From Byssochlamys sp. IMV 00236 (lineage: Eukaryota > Ascomycota > Eurotiomycetes > Eurotiales > Thermoascaceae), in contig MSJH02000488.1 in NCBI GenBank assembly GCA_001931875.2, positions 1 to 14,808 on the forward strand: DNA of 14,808 bases, written 5' to 3'. A program made the position numbers and the translations under genes. Shown piece by piece: positions 1 to 9,783 of the stretch. Under the pieces are notes generated by a model. That model made no database searches. It had not been told where the DNA came from and saw nothing but the letters and a program-made list of their open reading frames with translations. The first letter of the stretch is position 1, and the number at the start of each line of letters is the position of its first letter.

Positions 1-102
1 TTACTACTATAATACTAAAATTATAGGTATTATATAGGTCTTAAGGCTAATTGCTTTAAAGTATAGAATAAAGGGATTCTTTTAATTATATAACTGCTTA
101 AT

Positions 103-1425
103 TCATTTACGGGATTTAGGTTTAGGGCCCCCGGGATTATATCTAATACCTCTAAATTCTCTATCTAAATCTAAGCGTAAAGCTCTTATATACTAATATA
201 GATCTAAAAAGGTAATAGTAATAGCTTTAAGTCTATATCAACTGGCTGGCTACAAAGTCTGTAAGGGATACGCGTAGCGTAGCCTCAGGGCTTGTCTTTA
301 ATTACTATAATAATAGTAATCTTATTATTAGTTCCTAGAAAATAGCTAAAATAATATCTAATAAAATTACTGTGTCTAATAGCTATATTAATAACTAGGA
401 TAATTATATTAATATTACAGTCTTAATTAAGTCCTCTCTAAATTAGCTTAGTCTTATTAAATAATAAAGGCATTATTAATAGAGTTAATAAATTACGCTA
501 ATATTATATATTCCTTAAGATAAATAATATCTTTATAAAGACTAGGCGCAAATTTATTCTATACAGATAGTAGCTAGTTATATAAACTAGATATATTAAT
601 AGCCTTATAGAGTCAGATAATTATTTATATAAATACTTATAGTATTATACTATTCCTAACCTTAATTATTAAATAATTTAATTGCTTAAGTTCTTATATT
701 GCTATTACTATATTTATTTTAAAATATTATAATAGTAATAGAATTTAAGCGTTATTAATTAGTTATTCTCTTAGATTATCTCGCTTAAAATTAGATAGCT
801 CTATATTATATTACTAAAATGCTTAATCCTTAAATAAGGTATAAATTTATAGCCTTACTTACTCTTCTCTCTTTATAGAGATAAGGTCCTAAATATATTT
901 TGTAAAAAGATAGATATTTCTATAATATATCTAGCTATTAATAGTAATAATAGGTCCTGTTTTAGTATATTTATAGTCTTTAAGATTAAGCTAAAAGAAG
1001 CCTAGCTCTTCTTATTTTTATAATAAGCTATTAGAGGTATATAAACTTAATAGTATATTATTTTTATTGTTTATATTATTAATAGTATTATTTTATTAAG
1101 CAGAAATATTGTTCTGCTAACTAGTTATATTATTTCTTTATTTAGTTTGCATCTCCCTATTTAAATATATTTCTAGGTCTTAAGGTTTACTGAGTTAGTA
1201 TAGAATCTCCCTATTTTACTCGGCTAACTGTATTATAATCTTATTAGATTTAGCTATTTCTTTTATTATCCTTATTAAGAGAGTATTTATAGTTATTAAT
1301 TTATTATTATTTAATAGTCTAGTATTAGTATTATTACTTATATTATTATTTAATTTAATTAATAATAAGATTAAGTTTCCTAGTAGCAGTTAACTAGTGC
1401 TAAAAATAGAGGGGTAAAAGTTTAT
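103..1425 (-). pseudogene. Decayed gag-like protein of an LTR-type retroelement
   Basis: On the minus strand one frame of about 440 codons can be followed from near 1425 to a TGA at 103-105, broken only by TAA/TAG codons that RIP can make from Gln or Trp. It resembles the gag-like proteins common in Pezizomycotina retroelements. There is an Asn-rich N-terminal part (Asn probably from Asp), then the motif EELGFF (994-1011), then a segment reading YRNIYLFTK (about 895-921), then a helical region with FKD-AF (about 815-835). The C-terminal tail is basic and reads GGPKPKSRK. These lie in the same frame. The start is uncertain: an ATA at 1423-1425 could be a mutated ATG, but the frame stays readable upstream to about 1600. 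A pol gene would be expected downstream, beyond the left edge of the window. The family assignment is from memory of the motif pattern, and a gypsy-type element is only the likelier option. Confidence 0.55.
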
Positions 1426-2017
1426 ACTTAATTATATTAGTTTTAGTTAGAATTCTAATAGTTTTAATAAGACTTCTAATAAATATCTCTCTCTTATAAA
1501 AGGTTAACTTTATTAGGGGGAAGAGAAGTTCTTAATAGGGGATAGGGGACTTTTAGGGGGGGGAAAAGGGTTTTTAATAGAGGAAGATAGTGCTTAACTG
1601 CTTATATATAATAATAATACTTTAAAATATATATATCCTAATAGATTTATAGGCTTAACTATTTCTTTATATTTAAGAATATTAATATATCCCTTCTGCT
1701 AATTGAGAAAAGTAGGGTTAATAAGTTTTTTATTGCTCTGCAGAAAGTACTTATTACCTAATTAAAAATAATCTAATTAATTGCTTATTTAGCGGGGTAT
1801 AAAAAGGAGTTTATTTATAGTATTCTTTTTTTTAAAAATACTGTATCTACTATAATAAGGGCTAATATTATAAATAACTTAAGAATTAGGTAAAATATAA
1901 TAATAAAATTAATAAGAAATAAAATATTTTATAGGAATTAATCTTTAAAAACTAAGGGCCTATTATTATAATAAAAAGCTATAAATTAAAATACTATTAT
2001 AATAACAGAGTAGGCAA
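1426..2017. other. Unassigned AT-rich stretch upstream of the gag-like frame
   Basis: This stretch lies between the gag-like pseudogene and the pogo element. It could hold the N-terminal extension, leader or long terminal repeat of the retroelement, because the gag frame continues readably to about 1600. I could not find a matching LTR pair, a primer-binding site or a coding domain. The only distinct structure is the G-rich tract at 1516-1570. Confidence 0.4.
1516..1570 (+). other. G-rich tract with quadruplex-forming pattern
   Basis: Five G runs lie close together on the plus strand: 1516-1520, 1538-1541, 1545-1548, 1556-1563 (eight G) and 1568-1570. The last four are separated by 3, 7 and 4 bases and so fit the usual G3+N1-7 rule for a G-quadruplex. 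In the minus-strand gag frame the same bases read as a Pro- and Ser-rich stretch, so this may be the N-terminal end of that gene and not a regulatory site. C and G runs contain no CpA and so would escape RIP. Confidence 0.6.
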
Positions 2018-2019
2018 TA

Positions 2020-2064
2020 ATATATTTCCCGGCCGACCTGGCCACCTAACTAAGCTAGCTACTT
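2020..2064 (+). repeat. Left terminal inverted repeat of pogo element A
   Basis: This 45-bp arm pairs with 3847-3891. The two arms align without gaps and differ at 10 positions, all transitions. The left arm keeps the GC-rich core CCCGGCCGACCTGGCCACC, while the right arm has A or T at several of those positions. A TA at 2018-2019 lies just outside. Confidence 0.85.
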
Positions 2065-2126
2065 TAACTACCTATATAAAATACTATTTGAATTTATACT
2101 ATAATAGCAGCATTATTTCACGATAT

Positions 2127-3761
2127 TTAATCGCTATATTAATTAGGGCATCTAACCCTTGTATGACCCCTAACTCTGCAATTTATATACTATAGTGGCG
2201 CTCGCTGGCGCTGCTGTATAGGCGTAGTATCTAAACCCTTAATTATATTAATAAAAGCTTTAATTGCTTCCTGATTCCTCTATATAAAAGCTTAATCTTT
2301 TTTAATGCTTAAATCTTGTATAGGACCTATTTAATAAATAGATTATTGTTTTTTTTACTGTAGTTCTTTATTAGTTAAGTATAAATCTTAGATCTCTTAT
2401 ATTATAAGAGTTTTTTCGCTTACTAGGTATTTATATTATTAAATAAAATAATCTAAGATACCTAGATTAGTAGCTGTAGGACTCTAGGTTTATCTCCTAA
2501 GCAAGCTTTAAATCATAGTCCTATATTTCTCTAAATCTTTCTGATTTTATAATATCTTAAATAGGGAGATACTAGAAGTAATTAATTAAGTTCTTAATAG
2601 AGTAGGAGTCTCTAATTAAATAATAAATTGTCTAAGCACTTCTTCTGGATTAAAAAGGACTATATTAATAGCTCTAAATCCGCTTTTAATAGTATCTGAA
2701 GAGAATGCCTATATATAAGCTTCAGGGTAAATGCTTAGGAAGTCAAGCTTATTAATATAATTAAACCCCCGTCTTTGCTTCTCCTAGACTAAGTAATTAT
2801 ATATTCCTTTTAAAGGTTTAAAGCAGCTAATATCTAAAAGTTAATAATAAATTAATAAGTATAGTAGCATATAGAGAGGAATAATATTATTCTTACTATA
2901 TATCTTATTAAATTTAGGGGTTAAATAACTGCCGTGCCTATTTAGAATAAGAAGGTAATAGCTTTCAATTAACTAATAAGCTGTCTGAGGTATAAAAATA
3001 TTTTAAAGCCAGTATATTCTAATCTTATCTATAGTTTAGCCATTATTGCTTATTTTAATCCTCTAATCCTTTAGTAGATTAGGATTCTTGTACTAAGCTT
3101 ATATATAGGTCTTCCCTTTGAAAATGATGCATAGAGATAGAGCCTATCCTATAGCGTTGACATATTTAATTAAAGTAACTTATTTACAATTCCCTGGTTA
3201 AATAACCTAATACTTCCTATAATATTTAGCTTGTGTTATAACTTTCGCAGTAGCAGTAAGGCCTATAATATATCTAGTTTTATTAAAATTATAGATATCT
3301 TTATCCGCGATTTTAAATTGCAGTCTATTAATCTGGATAATATTAAACTAGGGTTTAATAATCTTCAGGTTTTTGCATTTAGCTCTCTAATAAGTATACT
3401 GTCTAAAATAAACAGTTCTTAGCTTAGGATAATATCTAATAAATAAAAATACCCAATTCTTGCCTAGTTAAATCTCGCTATCTTAGTCTATAAAAAGACT
3501 TGCTATTTCTTAAATATAAGTAGGCCGCAGACTTGCTCTATATTAATCTATAAATAATATCTATTATATAAGCAATTGCTCCTGTAGCTTTATTAATCTT
3601 AATATATTATTAGGTATATTATGGCGAAATTAATATCCTTAAAGTCTTGACTATAAAGTTAAGCGGGGGATATTAAAAATTAATGCTGCTTTTTGCATAA
3701 ATAAAATCTGATTTTTTTTTAAAGCTTGAACTGCTAATAGGAGTCTGCCCTTTTACTCGAT
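2127..3761 (-). pseudogene. Pogo/Fot1-type transposase (DDE_1), RIP-degraded
   Basis: The family protein is a cut-and-paste transposase with N-terminal helix-turn-helix DNA-binding domains and a C-terminal DDE domain. Here one minus-strand frame of 545 codons, close to the roughly 540 usual for Fot1, runs without a frameshift. The N-terminal part reads KGRLLLAVQALKKNQ, followed by a psq-like helix-turn-helix (AALIFNIPRLTL), then a Tc5/CENP-B-type domain containing LGKNWVFLFI. The first catalytic motif reads DIYNFNKT (first Asp now AAT at 3282-3284). The second reads LILNRHGSYLTP (AAT at 2940-2942). The third Asp, in LLDIS, is intact (GAT at 2832-2834). The last two are 36 codons apart, which is DD35D spacing. 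A Cys/His-containing tail (INCRVRGHTRVRCPN) resembles a zinc knuckle and ends at TAA 2127-2129. The start codon is not clear. Most stops are TAA/TAG replacing expected Gln or Trp. Confidence 0.88.
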
Positions 3762-3846
3762 ATAATTTTTTAATAATTTAAGCTATTTTAGTAGTATAGT
3801 AGGTGTTTGAATAATATTAATTTTAATATAGCGGAGAAAGTTAATA

Positions 3847-3891
3847 GGGTGGCTAGCTCGGTTAGGTAGCTAGGTTAGCCGAGAAATATAT
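3847..3891 (-). repeat. Right terminal inverted repeat of pogo element A
   Basis: This is the reverse complement partner of 2020-2064. It retains CCGAGCTAGCCACCC where the left arm is mutated, so the unmutated repeat can be inferred by comparing the two arms. The TA at 3892-3893 is the second copy of the target duplication. Confidence 0.85.
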
Positions 3892-3893
3892 TA

Positions 3894-5090
3894 TAGGGTA
3901 ATTATTAGATTACTAGCAATAAAAAATTTAACTTAAATATAATATAATAATAGGACTTATTATAGTATTATAATAGACTTGCTTAAAACTTAAGCTAATA
4001 AAATAACAGATAAAACAATAGATAAAATAATAAAATATATAACACTAGTTACCTGTGCTTAGGCAAGATAGTAAGGCTAACTAGACTTAAAATATACTAC
4101 TACTTATAAGATATTATAGGAGTAAGAAAGTTAAATTCTCTAAGTTCTACAGCTAGCTAAGATATAACATATGCCCAATTACCCGGCAGAATAAAGGCAG
4201 TATGGCCTACTATACTGTATCTATACCTTTCGTCTATAACAAGTAAGAGTAGATTAAATAATTTAATAAAATATTAAGATTAATTTACCCCTAGGTTTTA
4301 AAATACTCTAAAAGGCTATATTAATAAGAGTCTCCTTATAGTTTTTTTATTTATAAATAAGTTCTATAGTTAACTTATTATTCTACCTTTATTATATAGT
4401 ATTTCTCTTAATAGAGCTATTAGGCAAAATTATAATTATATTTAATTTTATATTTATTCAGGTATTTAATATATTTTAAATTATAGATTCTCTTTAAAAG
4501 GGTAATAGCAGTATAATATTATATATTTTAAATTTTAATAAGATTTCTTTAAGAGTCTTCTAGAACTTATCTTAAGAGAGCTTAGTTAGCTTATTATTAT
4601 TAATAAAATAAGATATAATAATTATTAATTCCTTTTTTTTAATTCTTAATTAAGCTTCTCGCTATAATCTCTAAAATTACCTTAAAAAGGTAATTAGATT
4701 TATTAATAGGTTTTTTTTTATTATAATAAAAGCCTAATTTAAGGTTAAGTATTTTATTAATTATAATAAGTAAGTTTTACAGATAGTATAATATACTCAG
4801 ATAAAAAACTTAAAAAAAATAAAATAAGATAGGTAAAATAAGCTTAAAATAATATTACGCTTAAGTAGACTAAATTAGATTTATTAAAGGTTTAATCTAG
4901 TAAGATAATATAAAGAGAACTTTAAGCTAGAGAAAGGAAAAGAAAAGAATTTAAAGAAGGAATCTCAATTCTTTTATAAGATCCTTTATCTCTTAACTAC
5001 TCCTTAATATTATAAGCGGTTAAAAGTTTTACTGGCAAATCTCTTGCTCTAAGTTATTCTCTTTTTAAGCTATAGTACTATGCTAAAAGT
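3894..5090. other. AT-rich interval, nothing recognised
   Basis: Readable frames on both strands are broken by many TAA/TAG codons and show no motif I can assign. The patch at about 4160-4245 is slightly less AT-rich and contains several TATAACA strings, so a degraded long terminal repeat is possible, but I found no partner copy. A short A/T hairpin at 4676-4694 is of the kind expected by chance in this composition. Confidence 0.4.
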
Positions 5091-5166
5091 ATTCGACGAT
5101 CCACATCTCGCCCGCTACTAAATGAAAAATATATAGTTTTAAATTAAATCCTACTTAAACCCCTTT

Positions 5167-5186
5167 AATCCTAGGATCCTAGGATT
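5167..5186. repeat. Perfect 20-bp palindrome
   Basis: The sequence AATCCTAGGATCCTAGGATT equals its own reverse complement over all 20 bases. It lies about 55 bases beyond the stop of the Tc1 transposase pseudogene, probably in the terminal region of that element. Its role is unknown. Confidence 0.7.
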
Positions 5187-5239
5187 TTAATATAATATTT
5201 TCAAATAGTGTTTCTTTAGCTAGCTAGTTTAAATAACCT

Positions 5240-5447
5240 CTAATACTTTATGTACCAGCCTCGCGCCTTTAAAACTGCCTAAACTCTATATTCTATTAAT
5301 TTAACTAACTTATTAAAATAATCCTAACTTAGATTCTCTTACGCCTCTTAAATAAGCTCTTTAAATATATTTCTAATTTCTTCTTTAATCTTAGTTATAT
5401 ATTTAATATGCAGATTAAGCTAATAGATATATTCTTTAAGCTTTGCC
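5240..5447 (-). pseudogene. Tc1/mariner transposase, C-terminal part
   Basis: This minus-strand piece reads AKLKEYIY, then IKEEIRNIFKELI, then DYFNKLVKLIEYRV, and ends AVLKARGWYIKY at the TAG 5240-5242. This matches the C-terminal end of DDE_3 (Tc1/mariner) transposases, where a segment of the type 'LKxxI...KEE...W..I....KLVxSMPRRVxAVIxAKGxxTKY' is usual. The first codon is completed across the target site: TA at 5448-5449 plus G at 5447 gives TAG in place of an expected Trp codon. The upstream part of the gene lies beyond the inserted pogo element, from 7332. Confidence 0.82.
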
Positions 5448-5449
5448 TA

Positions 5450-5521
5450 ATCGGCCCTAAAATTAGGACCGCGCGTAGCGCGGTCCCGCTATCTTAACGC
5501 AAACACCCAGCTTAATATAAA
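5450..5521 (+). repeat. Left terminal inverted repeat of pogo element B, with internal hairpin
   Basis: This 72-bp arm pairs with 7258-7329 at all but three positions, all transitions. It starts ATCGGCCCTAAAATTAGG and contains a perfect hairpin, GGACCGCGC-GTA-GCGCGGTCC, at 5466-5486, followed by CGCTATCTTAACGC. Two of the three differences are at CpG sites and one at a CpA site. The same core occurs in the MITE at 9555-9851. Confidence 0.92.
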
Positions 5522-5574
5522 ATTATCTAGATTTATTAAATTTCAACTTTCTATATTATTCTTAATCTACTACA

Positions 5575-7250
5575 ATATCTAAATCCTATAGTAATATTAA
5601 AAATAGGATCTAATATGCCCTTGCCATATTATCTGACCAGTTAAAACCCAATATCGCGCAAGCTATATATTAGTTTAATATACCTTATCTATATCTTCTA
5701 TCTTGCTATTACAGTTATATTTCACAGTCTAATAGACTTTTAACTAATTAATTATTCTCTCTAGTTTAGGAGCTTGCTATTTATAAGTATATTAAACACC
5801 TAGATATAATTAGATTATTCCTAATATAAAGAATAATAGCTAATTATATAAATTTAATCTTAGCTTAAGCTTATTAAGACCTCTTAATACCTCCGCTAAA
5901 AATCAGTAAATACTAGCTTAAATAGTTCCTTAAATAATATCTTAAGATATATATATAAAGGCAATAAGCTCTTAATATAGATAGAAAAAAGGCTTATTAC
6001 CTAAATAATATATAGGACTAATATTATTACTATAAATAAATGTTAGTTAGTCTAGTTATATAACTTACAGATCTCTATAATATAAATAAAATAGGCTTTT
6101 AAGTAGGAGAAGGGAAAGATTATTAAATTATTACCCTTAAACGGTAAAAAAAGTTATATATAGATAATTATACTAATTAAAATAATAAGTGCTAATAGAT
6201 TAGTACTTTCCCCCTTTATTATTTTAGTTGGTAAGTATATCTAGATAGAATAGTTTAAGCTCCTAGATATTAATACCGCGATTAGAGTATCTAACTCTAG
6301 ATATATAAATAATTATTTAGCCTATTAATAGATATAATATTTTAATTGCTAGTTCGCTTATTATTAATAAAGGACTTATTACCTCCTTTTATATAATAGA
6401 TATGGCTCTTATTTAATATATAAAGTGCTTAATTACTATAAAAAGAAAAAGATCCTTTTCTTTATATTAATACCTTATATTAGTTATTTAATCTAACTAT
6501 TAGATATTAATATTTTTTAAGTATTTAAGTACTACTATAATAAAGCTGTTAATCTTAATATAAAAATAAGCAATTTTAAGTTTAGCAAGTATAAGTTCCT
6601 TTAAATATTTAGATTTATATAATTAAAGATTTTTAAATCCTCTACTATTAAAAGCGTATTTATAAAGATTAGCCTTTATCTATATAACCTAAATATTATA
6701 TTAAATAAGCTTTAAGAAATAGATAATAAACCTGCTATCCCTTAACCTATTAATAGGTTATTTATTCTAAATATTATACTAAAGACTGCAAAATAATTTA
6801 AATAATTTAAATAATATCTATTTTAGCTTAAATTTAATTTAAATTATTTTACTAATAGGTTTTAAAAACTGTTAAAAAATAATATTATTTAGTCTTATAT
6901 TATAGACTAAATATAAAAGGAGCTTAAGGCCTTAGCTAGGGTATAACTAGCCTATTAAGTCTATTCTAAAGCATCTAAAAGGGTTCTATAACGCGGAGAT
7001 ATTATAATAAAATATAATATAGATTATATTTAATTATAAACCTTTAAGAATAGTAATAAGAAGATATTATAAAAATTAAAGTCTAAATAAAAGCAAGTAA
7101 TAATTAAGTTTAGGCAGATAATTAAGCCGCAGAAAATAGCTTTAAAGATATAGACTAACTAAAGGGGATCCTATTCTATATAGTATTATATTTAATTAGG
7201 CGATTAGTTAGATTTAATAGGTTTAAAAGCTTTAAAAAGTAATAGATTTT
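5575..7250 (+). pseudogene. Pogo/Fot1-type transposase (DDE_1), RIP-degraded
   Basis: The frame opens at ATA 5575-5577, probably a mutated ATG, reading ISKSYSNIKNRI*YALAIL. Helix-turn-helix regions follow: a segment with YNPxSxL-type spacing reads YISQSNRLL, then ELAIYKYI and a CENP-B-like part with KALNIDRKKA-type sequence (ALNIDRKKAYY). The first catalytic motif reads DLYNINKIGF (Asp now AAT 6085-6087). A one-base frame change follows at about 6110-6170, near an A run. In the new frame come ISANRLVLSPFIIL, the second motif NRYGSYL (AAT 6395-6397) and the third, LLDINIF, with GAT intact at 6503-6505. The last two are 36 codons apart, giving DD35D. The C-terminal part contains TIKSVFIKISLYLYNLNIIL, a conserved Fot1-family segment. 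The end is approximate. Most stops are TAA/TAG. Confidence 0.88.
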
Positions 7251-7257
7251 ATATAGA

Positions 7258-7329
7258 TTTATATTAAGCTGGGTATTTGCGTTAAGATAGCGGGACTGCA
7301 CTACGCGCGGTCCTAATTTTAGGGCCGAT
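7258..7329 (-). repeat. Right terminal inverted repeat of pogo element B
   Basis: This is the reverse complement partner of 5450-5521. The internal hairpin here is interrupted by two transitions (GCGCGG has become GTGCAG when read from the outside in). TA at 7330-7331 follows. Confidence 0.92.
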
Positions 7330-7331
7330 TA

Positions 7332-8170
7332 AGTATATTTAATAGGGTTTAAATCTAGTAAATATAGTGGCTATACTATAATAGGAATATTATTCTCCTT
7401 AAATTATACCTTAACCTTTTAAGCTGAATTTAGAGCATTATCTTATATAAATTCTAAGCCTAGTTCCTATATTAAATAGAGGTTATTCTCTAAAACCTAG
7501 AGATAGGACTCTATAGAGTATCTTTAATATTTAGATTCCTTATCTTAGACTATAAATATAATTTTTAAATACTTACTACCTTAAATAATTACTTAAATTA
7601 TTATAGAGATACTCTTGCCCTTTTTAAATAATAGAATATACTGTTTTTTTATTTCTCGCTTAATTAATTAAGGTAGAATTTTTAATAAATTTACTTTCTC
7701 TTACTAAGTTTAATAGAATATTTATTACTTTAAATAATTCGCGACTACTTATTTACTTTCTATTTCTTATATTTTTAGCTTATTTAAGATATAGTTTAGT
7801 ATATTCTTTAGTAAGTAATAATCGCTTTTTAGCTTACTAATATTTTATAACCTAACTCTTTAATTGCTTAAAAGAAGATAGTATTAAAAAATCTAATCTA
7901 GTTATATTATATATTACCTAGTATTTAATAAAGAGATCGCGCTTAATTTAAAGTAGAATATAATACTTATCCCTTAGTAAAAGCACCTTTAAATATCTAA
8001 ATTGTAGAAAAGATTCGCCGTCCTTATATTTAGGATCTTATTTAATAGTTAAGATAATAGTTAATCGCATAATTTTATAATCCCTGCTAAGTTTTATTAG
8101 TATAACCTCTTTATATATCCTATCTATAATAATACTACAGGTATAGGGACTTAATTTGATACTATGCTTA
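7332..8170 (-). pseudogene. Tc1/mariner transposase, N-terminal and central part
   Basis: Read on the minus strand from about 8170, this begins near KLSPYT and continues through a helix-turn-helix-like region (LIKLSRDYKI). It then passes through RDLFIKYQVIYNIT-like and KKRLLLTKEYTKL stretches to a segment around 7570-7610 matching the family's 'VMVWGxI' motif. The catalytic segment reads FI*DNALNSA, with the second Asp intact (GAT 7440-7442). It is followed by ENNIPIIV*P and LLDLNPIK, where the usual 'PDLNPIE' Glu is now Lys (AAA 7338-7340), as expected from G-to-A change. At least one frame change lies between the N-terminal part and the catalytic segment. The start is approximate. It stops abruptly at the pogo insertion. 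Confidence 0.8.
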
Positions 8171-9552
8171 CTATTAAGATTAATTTAACCTAATAGACTT
8201 TATAGCATAGTAGGTAGTAGTTAGTAAAAGGAGGATAAAATCGCGTAATACAGGTAAAATGCGAAAATTATAAAAACTTTAGGACGTAATAGTATTAGCT
8301 TATTAGTATAAAGACCCTTTCTTAGCGCTATAATAGATATAGCTATCTTTAAATAAATAGGTTATAGTTTCTTTATAATTAAAAATATATAACTTATTAT
8401 AGGAGTAATATTAAATAAAGGGAATTATTATCTATTTAAATCTTAAGAAGATATTAATATTTAAGGTAATAATAAATTAATAAACTTCGCTAGTTATAAT
8501 ATCTTATTAATATTTTTATACTTATCTCTTACTATAATAGCTAGCCTAATTTTAAGATTAAGTCTCTGCTATATTCTTTAACTAATATTAAGGTAAGTAT
8601 ATAACTAAATATAAGTTTCTACTAATTACCTTTAATTTTAATTTTAACTGCCTGTATTATATACTTACCTATTAGATTTATAGCTTATAAATATATACCT
8701 CTTCTTTTTTTATAGTAATAGCAGTAGATTAACTCTAAGGCAGAAATATTATATCTTATTTCTTAGATTTACCTATTTAATAACTATAGATAAGAGATTT
8801 TATAGATATTTTATATGAAATGTTCTCTCTAATATTAATAGAGGTAATGCCTTAGCAGCTATTTCTTACTACTATATAAGATCTAGTTTCTTTAAATATA
8901 TTAGACTTAAATCTTTTTAAAAATCTAGATAGTAACTTTAAATATATTATTAACTAATCTATTAATCTTAAGCTATTAGGATTTAAAGCTAGATTAGTTT
9001 ATATATCTTTATTTCTTATCTATAAAGCTATTAGTACTCTATAATATAAACTATAATATTATGCTATATAAGTATAAGAACTAGATAAATCTTATAAGGC
9101 TTATTTATTTTTTTTAAAGCTATAAGGATTTAAGATTAATTATTTTATTATTTAATAAGATTAGTAAAGCTTTTATTAATAACTTAGTATATAGAGCTAA
9201 AGTAGTTAGTAGAAGTATTTTAGTTTATATTATAAAAGCTAGTAAATATTATATTATCTATAATAAGATATATTTTAAATTATATATCTTTAAGTTAAAT
9301 TAATTTATATATCTAAATATAATATAGCTAAGTCTTTATAGATTAATTATCTTATATAGTTTTTCTCTAACTTTATATTATAGTGCCAGCACTTAGTATT
9401 AAAATATATAATAATATATAAGGCTATCTTATTATTACCTAGGATTTTAATTTTAACTATTTTAATTTATATTATACTTATTACTTTTTACTATAGCCTC
9501 TTAAAATTTAGTATTAAATAAAATAATAAATATAAGGTACTTATAATATAAT
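8171..9552. other. AT-rich interval, nothing recognised
   Basis: Both strands are saturated with TAA/TAG and I could not place any conserved motif. The part to about 8290 probably contains the right end of the Tc1 element. The rest may be older transposon sequence or the host DNA into which the Tc1 element inserted. Confidence 0.4.
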
Positions 9553-9554
9553 TA

Positions 9555-9622
9555 ATCGGCCCTTTTATTAAGACCGCGCTACGCGCAGTTCTACTATCTT
9601 AACGCTACTAACTATTTTAATA
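9555..9622 (+). repeat. Left inverted repeat of the MITE
   Basis: This arm aligns without gaps to the reverse complement of 9784-9851 over 68 bases, with 10 differences, all transitions. Mutations fall on both arms, so each keeps some of the original bases. Confidence 0.9.
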
Positions 9623-9783
9623 AATACTATATAAAAATACGTCGTTTTAAATCTTTCTAGATTATTCCTAATTAACTATAATGCTAAATTCTTAAAGAAA
9701 TATTAGAAACTAGATTTAAAATACTAGTTCTATAATATCTAATTAATTAAAAACTAAAAAATAATAATATTTATAGAAATTTA

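Larger units (their letters stand above)
2020..3891 (-). mobile_element. Pogo/Fot1-type DNA transposon, complete but inactive
   Basis: This 1872-bp element is bounded by 45-bp inverted repeats and flanked by TA on both sides (2018-2019 and 3892-3893), the target duplication typical of the Tc1/mariner/pogo superfamily. The exact outer base is slightly uncertain because the ends are TA-rich. It carries one minus-strand transposase of the DDE_1 type filling nearly all the interior. The size matches fungal Fot1-like elements of about 1.9 kb. The TIR sequence differs from that of the second pogo element at 5450-7329, so the two belong to different families. It is inactive because its transposase is full of stops and has lost two catalytic Asp codons. 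Confidence 0.88.
5450..7329 (+). mobile_element. Pogo/Fot1-type DNA transposon inserted in the Tc1 element
   Basis: This 1880-bp element has 72-bp inverted repeats and is flanked by TA at 5448-5449 and 7330-7331. It encodes one plus-strand DDE_1 transposase. It sits inside the Tc1 transposase gene, in the opposite orientation to it. Taking out the element with one TA restores the Tc1 frame (PIKYT-Trp-AKLKEY), which confirms both borders and the target duplication. It is inactive: stops, one frame change and loss of the first two catalytic Asp codons. Confidence 0.93.
5240..8170 (-). mobile_element. Tc1/mariner element, split by a nested pogo element
   Basis: This covers the extent of the Tc1-type transposase remains, in two pieces (about 7332-8170 and 5240-5447) separated by the pogo element at 5450-7329. 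The true element ends should lie somewhat outside, perhaps near 5090-5130 and 8240-8290, where sequence is less AT-rich. I could not match those two regions as inverted repeats, so the outer borders are unresolved. Together the pieces give about 349 codons, the usual length of a Tc1 transposase. Confidence 0.8.

Noticed and set aside
3231..3422. Open reading frame of 63 codons on the plus strand starting with ATG.
   Set aside because: It lies antisense to the conserved first catalytic region of the pogo element A transposase (DIYNFNKT at about 3276-3299, minus strand). The minus-strand reading is the one that matches a protein family, so this frame is a shadow.
4160..4245. Possible long terminal repeat with TATAACA/TGTTATA strings.
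   Set aside because: No second copy was found in the window and no primer-binding site or polypurine tract adjoins it.
4676..4694. Hairpin ATTACCTT-AAA-AAGGTAAT, considered as a terminator.
   Set aside because: No gene ends next to it, and short A/T hairpins are frequent by chance in this composition.
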